Below, one piece after another: positions 13,801 through 28,800 of a DNA stretch of 64,000 bases. Source of the DNA: Megalonaias nervosa (Eukaryota > Mollusca > Bivalvia > Unionida > Unionidae); NCBI GenBank assembly GCA_016617855.1, contig JAECUM010001127.1:62001-126000 (forward strand), written 5' to 3'. Numbering within the stretch: the first letter of the stretch is position 1; each line of letters begins with the position of its first letter. Both the position numbers and the translations under genes were made by a program. A model generated the notes under the pieces. The model saw nothing but the letters and a program-made list of their open reading frames with translations, searched no databases and had not been told where the DNA came from.

Positions 13801-16800
13801 CATGCTAAATTTGAACATGGAGTCAGTATCATATAGAACTCTCCCCTGCCTCCGCATTACCTAATTTTCTAATTACAGTGATATAGTCAATATTTATGCA
13901 TGCTAGTGACAAAAGAGATCATACCGATGTTCCCTCTTCTCTATATTTCCTTTCAACTCTTTTTAGATGTGGAGTGTCCTCCTTCAAGGGATACTTTAGC
14001 GTACAGGCACATATGTGTTCTACAGTACGTATGTGTACAGGCACATATGTGTTCTACAGTACGTATGTGTACAGGCACATATGTGTTCTACAGTACGTAT
14101 GTGTACAGGCACATATGTGTTCTACAGTACGTATGTGTACAGGCACATATGTGTTCTACAGTACGTATGTGTACAGGCACATATGTGTTCTACAGTACGT
14201 ATGTGTACAGGCACATATGTGTTCTACAGTACGTATGTGTACAGGCACATATGTGTTCTACAGTACGTATGTGTACAGGCACATATGTGTTCTACAGTAC
14301 GTATGTGTACAGGCACATATGTGTTCTACAGTACGTATGTGTACAGGCACATATGTGTTCTACAGTACGTATGTGTACAGGCACATATGTGTTCTACAGT
14401 ACGTATGTGTACAGGCACATATGTGTTCTACATGGCCCCTTGCAGGTACAGGTTTTGAGGTTCAAAGACTGCAACACAATACATAGGATGGATCATTGTG
14501 GAAGGTGGGAGTTTGCCACCTTCACCTAAGAGGGTCTAGGAGTGATGAGGAAAGATCTCATCCTTTGGGCAAAGAACTAATTAGGATCAGTTCACTCATA
14601 GCTTGTGAGAAGTCACAGAACATATGTATCCCTACTTCCCAGCCTTTCAAAGACAGGAATCATTCTGGGTTTGATGCTCCTGTGTTAATGACTTTATGGT
14701 CTTTGAATAATAGAAAGAAGCAAAACCAACAGTTTTGTCAAATTCAACAATAGTTTCCCTAGAATGTAAAATGAAAATTTAAAAGGAACTTATTCTAAAT
14801 GTTCTATGACAAGTCCAAAAGTATCAAAAGGTCTGAATGAATTACAGTAATTCTGAATGTCATGTTGTGTCACAATGTTATAAATAATGTCTTTGAATGA
14901 AATCTCAATAATCCCAAAGCAAAGTTGTAGCCCAAAATGTCTTTGAGCACTTTGTAATTCAAATGAATAATTTAAATAAATGATTCCTCTTCATATTATA
15001 TCTGAACACAAGATTAAATGGTTATTGGAATATTCCCTTACTCAGAGCATAAATATCTTGAAGTTCAAATATTTTGGCAATATCATACTACCTTCATCCG
15101 GGACTACTGTTGATCACATGAGTTATAATAGTCATGCGATAAGAGGAGACTGGTGTAGATGGGTGGTAATTCAAGCCCGTCATCCCTGTTTAGCGTTGAT
15201 CTCTTCTGTCTTATTTCAGTTGCCTCCTTCACCTTCCTTGTCCATGTGCTTTTCTCAGATGTGGTGACCTTGTTCTGATGGGGAATAATGGAATAACCCA
15301 TATTGCTACAATGTTCATGTATTACAGATGACTCTCTCCTGGTTTGTTCTTTAAAAAATCCTTGTTTCTAACACTCCATTGCTGTAGATACATCATATTA
15401 GACACTCTTAGGACTGCATTCATGGAATCTGAGACCCTATTCAGCAGTTTAATTCCTGGCATTTCATCTCACAGAGATGCTAACTCCTCTGATTTGTTCA
15501 GACAGCTCCAAGAATTAAGCCATCCTTCCAAGCAAAATCCAAGCTCCAATAAGAACTCCAAAAATTCCATTATGTCTGCATTTCAGATATGTGTAAAATC
15601 ATTTGATTTTTTTGTCTTGAAGCAAATGCATTTTCTTTGAAATGTATTTGTCGATTAAGAAAACACCAGAGCAACAGAGCAAATAGAAACCCCACAATTC
15701 TATTGTTCGAATGTTGAATCCTGTAATTTTCAATGAGTCAAATTCAAATCTTGCTTTTAGCCTGTGTTGCTTTTGTTCAGTCGTTCACTTCTTTATTTTA
15801 ATACAATAGTGATCTACGGTTTTTAACTCTTTGATTTTTTCTTGAAATGCCATCCCCTCATTCGGATCTGCAGACAGGATGAAAAAACTGAAACAGGAAC
15901 AGAAATTGCACTTCAAGTAGGCTGAAGAATTTCTTGGCATCACAAAATCTAGATTTTGTAATGAGTTTGCATTTTGCGATTGGTCTAAGACCTACATTAA
16001 GATAGCTTGCAGTGGGTGAACAGTGTTTACGAGACAGAAAAGCACATGAGCTACACACTTTCTTAAAAGGGTCAAAATAGTTGTATTCAAAAGCTCAAAA
16101 GATTTTGTTTGGCTGGAAATCATCTGTTAGTCATAAATGTAGAAGCAGTTTTACAAACCTTCGTATTGAAAATAATCTACCACTTGCCATTGCTGACAAA
16201 GCCAGGCCAATGTTTCATATGCTGTTTCCAGATTCACATGTTGCCAAGAATTACAGTTGTGCCAGAACAAAAATGAGTGCAATTATTAAAGTATTTGCAA
16301 TGCAAGATGTGCCTCATTTGGCTAAGCATCTTTGTGTTGTGTACAGGTCTCTAGCAAATAAGTAAGCACAGCATGATCAAGTCATGCTACAGCTCAGCTT
16401 CCAAGAGAAGGGCGTGCAGTTGCAAGGTAAACAGCCCTCTTATAAGCTCACTCCACAACAGTCATAATCCAGATGGAGAAGCTGGGGAGGCAAGGACTAA
16501 AGGAACCTATGTTGGGGTTTGGACCGAGACAAGGAAATTCCCAGTCAAGGGGACATATTATATTTGTATTACTTGTAATACATTACAAGTAATGTAACCC
16601 CACCGCTGGTATTTCCTGGTCCTGGTCTTGGTACAAATACCACCATAGACGTTTTTGCCTCGCCCAATTTTGTCCAACTAAATGAAAATAACCCAACACC
16701 CTTCCAATTTAGTGGTAGTTAGCAGATTCAAAACACAGTATTAATCAAAGGTCAGTATTGCTGTTCACTCTTGTAATGGTCATCAGGTTTTGTTCTCTTT

Positions 16801-19800
16801 TATGAAAAACTGAACAATTATCAAAGTGAAATTTAGCTATATCATGCTACACTTAGAAATTGAAATAAAAAATCAAGAAAAGGTTATAATTGTTACTTGT
16901 TGGATGTTCTGTGCAATGAGTGTTTCGAGCCAAATGCTTTTGTTTATACTGAGCGTTAAGATGGATATGGTAATGAGGGCAATGGTGTGACCTGTCGAAC
17001 CTAATTACACAAGTTCTACGCGTAAGAAAATAAAATCATTTTGTATTATTACTTTATTATCACATTTAATCAATGGCTGTCCTATGAAATTGACAGTAAA
17101 TAATTAATATCTTTTATACGGTTAAGTTTTAACTTTCCTCATTTCTAATTTGGAAAACATTATATAGTAGGCAACAACAGGCACTTGATTCAAAGATAAA
17201 CTAATGTGTACACTCACCAATAAATATGTCACAAAAATGTGGTTTTGTGTGGCCAGTGATATGTATTGCTTGTGTGTCCAGAGCTTTGTCAGATAGCAAG
17301 ATTTTCGTGTGTGTGTGTGTTTGTGTGTGCATGTGTGTTTGTGTGTTAGAATGTTTTGTATGGTATTATCAGAGGTGGAGAGAACTTGAGTTGCTTTATG
17401 AATGGATTTCCTTTTGTTATATATCTGTTGTTGTTGCTGTTGTGGTTGGATTTTGTAACAACTTTGTCAGGCACAACAGAAGACATCAAGGTTTTCTTTT
17501 TAAAAGTAGTTCCTTGTGCATGGACACCATGATCGAGACAACCGGTCTGAGATAACCAGACTGTGATAGGGAAAGTAAGGTTAGCAAAATAGGTAGATTG
17601 TCATTCTGCATGGGTGAGAATAAAGTGATATTTCCTTCCGCTTGGCCATGAGATAGGGGAAGTGGCATACCTAGGGACAATTGCGGTTAGTGACACTGTT
17701 GAGACCTATTCACAGCCTAATGAAATCTGATCTCATTCCTTTTCCAATTGTATGTCTGATGGCACACATCCTCCATCAGCAGACCTAATTAAGCACTATG
17801 CGCTGCAGAGTCTAGTGTCAAACTTGTTGGTGCCAAAAATCGGATCTTTAAATTGTTTTGCAGTTTCTGACAAAATAGAGGAAGTGTGTTACAGTTCAAA
17901 GGTAATTTTAGGATTCTGTTTCCCTGGTTGTGTTAGTCAGGTTTCCTTGCAAAAAAACAGTAGCCATCAGTACTTCCATCCCTGGCAGAGATCTGCAATT
18001 TCAGTTGCATCTCTGCTTGGGATGACCAAGATAGAATCTCTTGCCCATTTGGGCAGTTAAGGTCTACAGCTGTTATGAGTGCCTAAGGAAGATGAAAAGG
18101 AAGGTAACCATCAAATCATCAAGAGAGCCTAATGGTTGATCACGAAGAAAGACCTTTTATTCGTTTGGATAAAATGCATGAAGGTTGGCTATCACTACTT
18201 ACTGGGCAAATATCATTCAATTGTTTTTCAAGCAAATGATGAAGGCTGCATTTTGGCATCGACACACAACCATTTTCTTTTAACTACAATCCGTATCAAA
18301 CCAGAGCCAAAGTATCTTTCTCTGCTCAATTGTTGCTGTACAAACAGTTCACAGAATGCTGCTTTATAACAGAAGTTAAGTGGCTGTGCTATAGCATGAG
18401 TTAATGTTTCGCTCTTTATTCCCTTAGAGTACAACACCCCCATCCTTATTAACAAATTCAACTAAGCACAGTGACAGGTAATATATTACTGATTTTAAGA
18501 GGTAGATTGGGGGAGGGCGTTTTTCAATTAAGTGATGTGCCAATAATAAATGAAATTGTGTTGATGTATGTGTTCCGAGAATTTATAAAATAGGAGGATC
18601 AAGCATGGTTGAGGGTTTTTCCATTGTGGAAAGTATAAATCTAAACATTGGTGACAGGTAAGTAGTAGATAATTAAAATTACTTTTATACCCCCCCCCAA
18701 AAAAGAAACATTTTAATAGCATGTGGCCTTTAAAAATATTGATCGTTATGTGATTACACAATAAACAAGACACAAAACGATGACAGTCAACATAGTATGA
18801 TCATATTTCTCTTCTTTATTGTCATCATATTATCACACATTATGAGATTTAGGAAATCCTTCTTTTCAACATGTATTAAATTACATGACCTCTCTGACTA
18901 GATGTATTTATGAGAAATAATAAGTCTGCTTTAGTTTAGTTTAATTCAACTACATCCAATGACATTGTTGTCAGATGAATAACAATTAAAACAATTCCAG
19001 CTCATGGATTCATAATGTCTGCCCATCTGTCCATATGTTGGGTATCAGTACTCTATGCTGTATGGACTGATGATGTCTGCCCATCTGTCTATATGATGGG
19101 TATCAGTACCCTGTACTACATGGACTGATGATGTCTGCCCGTCTGTCTATATGATGGGTGTCAGTACTCTGTACTACATGGATTGATGATGTCTGCCCAT
19201 CTGTCTATATGATGGGTGTCAGTACTCTGTGCTATTTGGATTGATGATGTCTGCCCATCTGTCAATATGATGGGTATCAGTACTCTGTACTACATGGATT
19301 GATGATGTCTGCCCATCTGTCTATATGATGGGTATCAGTACTCTGTACTACATGGATTGATGATGTCTCCCATCTGTCTATATGATGGGTATCAGTACTC
19401 TGTACTACATGGATTGATGATGTCTGCTCATCTGTCTATATGATGGGTGTCAGTACTCTGTACTAAATGGATTAATGATGTCTGCCAATCTATCTATATG
19501 GTTGGTATCCATACTCTGTACTACATGGATTGATGATGTCTGCCCATCTGTCTATATGATGGGTATCCGTACTCTGTACTACATGGATTAATGATGTCTG
19601 CCCATCTGTCTATATGATGGGTATCAGTACTCTGTACTACATGGATTAATGATGTCTGCCCATCTGTCTATATGATGCGTATCAGTACTCTGTACTACAT
19701 GGATTGATGATGTCTGCCCATCTCCTTATATATGATGGGTATCAGTACTCTGTACTACATGGATTGATGATGTCTGCCCATCTGTCTATATGATGGGTAT

Positions 19801-22800
19801 CAGTACTCTGTAATACATGGATTGATGATGTCTGCCCATCTGTCTATATGATGGGTATCAGTACTCTGTACTACATGGATTGATGATGTCTGCCCATCTG
19901 TCTATATGATTGGTATCAGTACTCTGTACTATTTGGATTGATGATGTCTGCCCATCTGTCTATATGATGGGTATCAGTACTCTGTACTACATGGATTGAT
20001 GATGTCTGCCCATCTGTCTATATGATGGGTATCAGTACTCTGTACAACATGGATTAATGATGTCTGTCCATCTGTCTATATGATTGGTATCAGTACTCTG
20101 TACTATTTGAATTGATGATGTCTGCCCATCTGTCTATATGATGGGTATCAGTACTCTGTACTACATGGATTGATGATGTCTGCCAATCTGTCTATATGAT
20201 GGGTATCAGTACTCTGTACTACATGGATTGATGATGTCTGCCCATCTGTCTATATGATTGGTATCAGTACTCTGTACAAAATGGATTAATGATGTCTGTC
20301 CATCTGTCTATATGATTGGTATCAGTACTCTGTACTATTTGAATTGATGATGTCTGCCCATCTGTCTATATGATGGGTATCAGTACTCTGTACTATTTGT
20401 ATTGATGATGTCTGCCCATCTGTCTATATGATGGGTATCAGTACTCTGTACCATTTGGATTGATGATGTCGACCTATCTGTCTATATGATGGGTGTCAGT
20501 ACTCTGTACTACATGGTTTAATGATGTCTGCCCATCTGTCTATATGATGGGTATCAGTACTCTGTATTACATGGATTAATGATGTCTGCCCATCTGTCTA
20601 TATTATGGGTGTCAGTACTCTGTACTACATGGATTAATGATGTCTGCCCATCTGCCTATATGATTGGTGTCAGTACTCTGTACTACATGGATTAATGATG
20701 TCTGCCCATCTGTCCATATGATGGGTGTCAGTACTCTGTACTACATGGATTGATGATGTCTGCCCATCTGTCTATATGATGGGTATCAGTACTCTGTACT
20801 ACATGGATTGATGATGTCTGCCCATCTGTCTATATGATGGGTATCAGTACTCTGTACTACATATATTGATGATGTCTGCCCATCTGTCTATATGATGGGT
20901 GTCAGTACTGTGTATTACATGGATTAATGATGTCTGCCCATCTGTCTATATGTTGGGTATCAGTACTCTTTACTATTTGGATTAATGATGTCTGCCCATC
21001 GGTCTATATGTTCGGTATCAGTACTCTGTACTATTTGGATTGATGATGTCTGCCCATCTGTCTATATGATGGATATCAATACTCTGTACTATATAGGTTA
21101 ATGATATCTATCTGTCATTATTTTGGGTATCAATACTGTAATTAACGTTTGTGTTTATGTCCTTTTTCTTGACACTAATACCTGCAGAGTCTATTAAGTT
21201 ATGATGAAATACATTATGTGTGCTACTACAGCTTTTAGAGAATAGTAGGTCAATGTGACTTATGTTTTATAGTCCAGTGATTTTGGTTTCCTTTGTGTTT
21301 TACATTTAGTTCATTTTTTTACCCAGCAGTAATGCTTATGGAGTCTTGGTATATAATTACCTTATGACGAGTACTTAATACGTCTGTAAGAAATAAATCA
21401 CCGTGTCCCAATGTTTCTAGGTTCAATGAGATCTACTTGCCTTTGCACTGAGCTTAGATTTAGGTCATTTTAGCAGACAATATAACTCATAATTGTGTAA
21501 GTGTGTCTTGTGGAATACATTTATAATACCTTTTTCAGTTAAAGTTAAGTGACTGTAACCTGCAAGTCATGCACTATTTATCATAAAAGTCATGGCATCC
21601 GATAGTGTCATGAGGAATACTGCATTTTTCAGTAACAACAGGTCACTGTGACCAAATATTTCATGGTTTAATGATTGTCCATGACTTGATTTTTTTCTGC
21701 TGATTACACATTGCATGTATGTCATTTTTGCAGGTAGTTAGTGCTAACCAGCTGTGCTTATTCTTGTATGCACTTGAACCTGCACAATCTAACTTCAAAT
21801 CACATAATTTGTAGCTTTATTGGTCATTGATCACAGTGCTTATGGGATGGCCCATTGTTTTTTTTATACATTAGCACAAGGTTGTCGTTGCTACTTCTCC
21901 TGAAGTGCTTTAATCATTAATATGAAATGTTACACACACATTCATCCCAAGGTCTACCGTAGTTGGTCCTAAAATGAAAATAGTGGTATTCATTCAACCA
22001 ATATGGTGACAGTTGCAGCTCTCTTGAAATTCTTGCTCTTGCTGCTTGTCAATAGATGGTCCTATCAACATGCGTTTTTCACAAAAAGACTTTGATGTCA
22101 GATTGGTCCTAATTGCAAATGATGCTCTCTTCTGACCTCAGTGTAGCCACCATATATTTTGTTAACACTACGACTTCTGGATGGATGGTCAACATGGCAT
22201 TTTCACCAAAAGGCGAATGAAGTCTAGTGGGTTTTAAATGAAACTTTTGTAAGTCTGACATTAAATATGGCTACTGTCCTGAAAATCTGGGTGTCATTAT
22301 TCTTTCTAAACGGAAAGACATATGGACATGGAGTTTTCACCAAAAGACTTTTAGTGATGTCTACCTGGTTCTGATTCCAGATGGTACTGATCTGATATAC
22401 AGTATATACGTTATAATGAAAATCTTGTTGTCATTACTTCTTCTAAATTGAAAGTCATATTAACTCGTGGTGCCACCAGAAGTCTTATAATTTCTAGTTT
22501 GTCCTAAAGAAAAATTGTACCAATCTAACATCCAATATTATTGATATTGTTGACATGGGATTTTCACTGAAATACTTTTTATACTATCTAGTTGGTTCTA
22601 AATAAAACTAGAGCCGATATTACTTCCAATATGGTCACCATGATGGCCATCTTGAAAATCTGGTCACTGCTACACCACCTGAATGGATATTGACATGGGC
22701 ATATGTAATCCAAGAATATCAGATATGGTTCTAACACTCAGCAGTTAAAAAGAAGTAGTGGTCTTATAATGAATTCCATTTCAGACAGTACAGTGCCAAT

Positions 22801-25800
22801 CTCTTCAAGTGACATATCTTTTTATAGGTTGAAAATTACTTCCTTGCTCCCTGCATGCTTATGGAAAAAACACCAAGAGAGGTTATCTTCCCTGAGCCAC
22901 AGCCGGACATGGAGTGCTCTTCAGTCCTCTGTTACATCTTCATTGGAAAGTTTCTCCCGCCTCCGATCTTCCATCGCCTTCTTGCTACTTGTGTGTCTCA
23001 CTGGCCCATTGCCAAGAAGAAGTCAGAAAATCTCATCTTCTGTGGCTGCTGTGTTTTTAAGCTTGATGTTCATCATAAATTGACATTGTTCTTCAAGGAC
23101 TACATCATATTTGCACGGGTCACAAGAATAGGGACCACTGAGAAGACCCCATCTTCCAAACTATGTATTGAAGTTCGGGAGTTCATAACCATGACTCTCA
23201 CTAATGTGATTGGACACTTGGGACAGAGCCTGCAGTTTGAACTGACAATACAGTGCCCAAAATCTGATGGATACAGTTTTGGCTCCATGATTCCCATTGC
23301 TGACCTTCAGGGGAATGTAGAAGTTCCCTGTGATTTTCATGAAGACAGTCACGCGATTAGGTCTCATGATGTACTGAAGTTCTGGTTTCAGGAGGAGGTA
23401 AGTAAGAGCAAATATGTTCTTTGGAGTTCCTGTTAGTTAAACACAGACAGACAATCAAGTCTTTTGAAGTGGAATCTGATGTTGTACCCTGATAATTAGA
23501 AGAATGTGTGTTTATTTGAAATCTCTTATGTCATTGTTTGAGATTTGTTTGCTATAAGAATTATGCCAATAGATTTGAATTGTATTATGCTTGTGGAGAA
23601 GACATACCTTATGTTACACTAAAGTTTCTATACTCTGGAAACATACAGAATAAAGGCTTCTGAAATTAAAACATGGAGAGATACATGTCATTCATCCTAG
23701 AGTAAGAATGACTGCAACTCCTACAGGTCAGATGTGCAGAAATTTCTCATGGATAATGTTTCATGGATCTTGTAGACTAAAATGTGTTGATGAAAACTCT
23801 GGTTTCTGATAGAATTGAAGCTTATGAATACATAAAATTTAGTCATGAAATTAATGTATAGGGATTATATTTATGTAAATCCAGTTTTCTGATAGAAGTT
23901 AAGCTCAGTGGAATCACAAAATGTAGTACTGAAAGTAATGTATAGGGATTTTATTTAAGTAAGTTCGTAAATCCTACTATAATATTTTCCTTGATTAAGC
24001 TGCTTATTAAAGCCACTAGTGATGGGAAGCAGTTGAAAGTAAGACCAGTGAATGGCTGATCCTAACCAATAAATATTGTATATTTGTGCGTATAAGCCAA
24101 ATAATTTAGGAAATAATAAAACCCTGGAAGAAGTGGGATGTGATTATCTGCAGGTCAAGGTCTAAACTTGAAAATAAAAGGTTTTTATGTTGACTATGGC
24201 TGTAAATCTTGGGACACTAATAATTAATACATTCTTTGTGTCCAAAGACTTATATGCATTTAAAAAAGCCCACAACATTTTCGGTGTTGATACGTTCGTA
24301 GACATGAAAAATGTAAAGACAACCTTCAACTCTTTCATTAACCATTTCAGTAAACTGCTATGAGCTACTGGGATTGTTTTTGTTGTTGTATTATTTTGTA
24401 TGTGCATATATTCTGATATTTTCATAATGAAATTAAATAAAAGTAAATAAGACTTCATTATTTACGGGCCGCAAATCGTTACTTAAATCCTTATTTATTA
24501 CCCAAAATATTAAATGCAGATTTTCATTTATTCATTATTTCTACCAAATTGCATTCTTCCAGATCACATTTCAGCTAAATATACATATCTGTTTCATTTA
24601 CATTCTTTCATGTGCTCATGATTTACTCTTTTTCAATGATATTAACGATCCTACAAATTGGGGTTACTCTTTGTGAAAAGGTACGTTTAATTGTACAAGG
24701 CACATAATCAGCATATATTCACATAACTGTCACATGTTCATGAAAAATGATAATAATAAAGGCCAAAATTCTTAAGTTGACTAAGATCATCATCAGTCAG
24801 TGTTAGTTTTGTGTTTTTGCTGAACAAAATCATAAGTTTCTACACATGGGAAAGCTGGTTCTGTTGGTGTCTCTTATAAATATAATTGGCAAATTTCTCT
24901 TTTGTTTTCCAACAGTAATCCAGGCCAGTTAATTTTTAAACCCTGAAACTGGGTTTAAAGAGAACTCATCTGGTGGCTATACAATCAGTTTGATGTGTAA
25001 TTGCTTTTACTCCATAATAATAGCACAATTAGCTGTGAAACCTGGTTTTAGTTTGCTTATATTAAAGCAAACTGTAACTCAGTTTTTACAGGATTACAAT
25101 AAATTTCGAAGCATTATTTTGAAACTTCAGTATTGTATTTTAGTTTAGTACAGTGTTGCATATGATTTGAATCCAAGATTTATACTTCATTTAGCGCATG
25201 TTCAAAACTTTAATATTGTGCCATTATGTAAACATGTTCATCATCCTAAATGTGGACCAAACCTATTATTGCTCGTCGTCGTCATATTGGGACCACATTT
25301 TAATGAGCATGGTATTTACAACTTCAAGGCAAAATCAAAAGGTAATTACTGGGGTATTAATACAAGATTCTAATGCAGTAATGCATAAACAAACATTAAC
25401 TTTAGTCAAATGGGAGAGGTACTTTTTACAGCAACCCACGGATGCTGAATTCTTGTCATCGTCTGATCAAATTATACACTAATCTGAATTACGCAGAATA
25501 AATAAGAAAGCAGAAACTTTTTATTAACTTAAAACATTTCCGTGTAATAATCATAGGTGCCAACCCTAAGAGAGATATACACGTAATGTTTGCTAATATA
25601 AGTTTGCCTAAACAAATACACGTAGAACTTACCACGTGCATCCTATGATGTTGTCTCAGACTTGTAGGTCAGCTTATGAGCTGGTCATGCAGTTTTTAAT
25701 GTTTCACCTCTCGGTTTGGGGCTTGGTTTTTACGTGAATAAGCTTATACATGAGTGTATACGGTACATATTTTTGCTTTCAAATTCTCAATATTGACTGG

Positions 25801-28800
25801 AACATACGTCCTTCAAGCACACAAGTGATGCCAATGCACATGCCTATAAAGTAATGTTATGTGTAATCCAAAAAGGATCACCACTGAGGTTTTATTCCTT
25901 TGTCAATCTAGTCCGCACCTACTATAGAATTAATTGATTAAAATGTTACAATCATCACATGTCATCAGTCTTAGAAAAGTATGACAGATTCATTACACCA
26001 TAATCTTAACCTTAGGAAGTTCATTCTGCAAAGATTATATCACTTTCATACAAATATCAGGGACTGGTAATTCTTGGTCAAATTTAATTGAGGTCTAACA
26101 TGTTAAACATGGTGATACGCAAATAGTAATAAATAATGAACTTTAAAATGTTTATTTTCTTTACTTTTCAGGAACATTATGATGATGGATGTAAGTATAT
26201 ATTCAACTCATGATAAATTTTAAACATTAAAAACTGTGATACCCCCTTTCACAATGATCGTTCTCTTGATATATGTTAAACTCAACCTGATATTTTTATT
26301 CTTTTTCTCTTTTCTTTTTAACTTATCCAGAGCTAGGAAACTCCAATGCCTAGGGACCTCCGAATCTAAATTAGGCCCCTGTCATATTCTAAGTGATTTG
26401 GCAATCAGGCTTGTCTAATATAAAGTGTTATCTAATTTGCCTGAAATAAATTTTGAGTCTGCCAAAGTCATCCTTCATTTTCATTTTGAAGTTTGCAAAA
26501 GACACTGGTAACTTGTTAATATTCAGCTCCCTTCTTGGGTTCAGTGTGCAAGTCCTTCCACATAATAAAGATCAGCTGCTTAAGTGTATCAAAAGCAATA
26601 CACTTTGTGCATGCAGAGCAAAGCATATGACTAATGAACAGTGAACAATACTATTTCTGTTCTCTGTATTTCTTTGGTTACTTATATATAGAGTCTACTT
26701 GAACAGGGTGAATTATAGTAAGCTGTCCCTTGCTGATACTGACTTTTTATACACTGCTGTTTAAATGTATAAAGCTAAACCTATGAGATTCCCTTGCTTA
26801 CACAGACTTGGTAATATACTGCTGGTTAAATATACCAAGCAGTACCCACGAGATTGACATTTTAGCTATGTGAGGGGATTAGCGACTTATAAAATACCCA
26901 TACAGTGTGTGTCAATTGAAAGGAACCTAGATTATTACATTATATTTTAATCCATTTAGTTCAGAGAGTTGGTAGCTGTTGATTCTATTTGCTGTAATTA
27001 TGACAAATCTTCAGTGCAATCATTGCAACTAATTATGAAACTTGAAGCTTCATATTTTACTGATATTAAAAAAAACATCAATGCCACTCTGACTTCATGA
27101 ACATTTTCAACTTTGGTTGAGAAGCATAGAGATTTTCACAACATTCAGCAAACACAACTGCTCCAAGTCCTACAAGGATCTTTTTAATTCCATGGGCCAG
27201 ACCCAACGTCAGAATTGATAGGAAAATTCCTATATATGTTTGAAGGTACAGAAAATAAGCATTTAACAGCCAGGTAAGCAATCTCAGATCCACTTGGTTC
27301 CTATGTTTGTCTACAGTAGGGGTTCCTATTTTAGCTTTTTTATATTTTGCAGCTTATCTCTGTCAAATTCATTGGCTAGCTGATGAAGCACAACCCTACT
27401 GCTTGCACACTGATTGAAGTAGCTTTGAGTAACATGGAAAAAACTGGCATCATTGAAGGAAAACAATTTTATGCTGCTTATTGTACCAACTTTATTATTC
27501 TGTAGAGAATAAATAACTTTCGTGATAACTGATATTACTAGTAATCTTTTCTTTTGAAAAGGGTTGGCATTCTCTTATGGCTTCAATAACTTTTGAAAGG
27601 GGATGACGCTATCTTATGGCTTCCATGATATTTGAAAAGGGATGGTGATGTCTTATGGCTTCCACAACTTTTGAGAGGAGATGGCAATGTCACATGGCTT
27701 CCATAACTTTTAAAAGGGGATGGCAATGTCTTATGGCATCCAAAAAGTTTGAAAGGGGATGGCAGGTCTTACGGCTTCCATAATGTTTGAAAGAAAAGGC
27801 AATGCCTTATGGTTTCCATAACTTTTGAAAGGGTATGGCAGTGTCTTATGGCTTCCATAACTTTGAGAGGGGATGACACTGTCTCATGGCTTCCGTAACA
27901 TTTGAAATGGTATGATGCTGTCTTATGGCTTCCATTACATTTACAGCGTGCAAAGAAAAATCTATTTTAAAATACAAACTGATTAAACCTATGGGACAGA
28001 TTTAGGGAAGTGATAATGGAGTTAATGTGCAGAAAGGAAAAAGTGTTGGATTCTTCCTCAAACATAGTCCCAATGGCTATATTTGCACATCATTAAGTTC
28101 TTTGTATGTCATTATTCGGTAAGGGTATTCCTAAGAGAAAGGTGAAGCTATTAGAAGGTATATTTGTAAGGTACCTGTATATAATCAAAGTTTAGGTGGC
28201 AATGCATTAGGGAAGAGCTGCAAACTCAATCCTTTAAAACTAGTTTTTAACTCACTTCGCCATAAGTTTATGACAGCTTATAATATGGCTGTGTCGGCCA
28301 TGCAATAGTTGATGGACGACATATGGCAGATGGTAGACATCAACTATTGCTGTCGTACAGCATGCGTCGTGCAGCATCTGTCATCTTTCATGTGTTATTG
28401 ACCAACATTTGCTGTTTTCTGGCATAAATCAGGCCTCATTTGTCATCTGCCATGTGTCATCCATTAACAATTGCTGTTTTATGGCATATATCAGACCTTA
28501 TACGTCATCCACCATATGTTAACCATCAACAATCACTGTTTTCAACTTCTCCAAATTCACTGGAGTACGTTTAATGTTAGTAATACCATACCTGTTGCGG
28601 TTGCAGAGCTGATACGTTTTCAGGAGGAAAATGTTATGACCATATCTCAAAAATTGTGTTCCATTCAGGTCAACAGGTTGAGTCCAGAACACTGGATCAC
28701 TATGGACAGCCCACACATATTGCCCATGTGTACTGCCATTTTCATTCTTTTCTCAGTTGATCTGTTTTAATGCCCAACATTGCTTGCATCAAACAGATTT

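Noticed and set aside
13896..14529. Long protein-coding frames of 147-209 codons
   Set aside because: They are the three frames of a 34-bp tandem repeat that lacks stops.
22769..23083. 104-codon frame overlapping the COR exon in another frame
   Set aside because: Shadow of the COR coding frame; no domain of its own.
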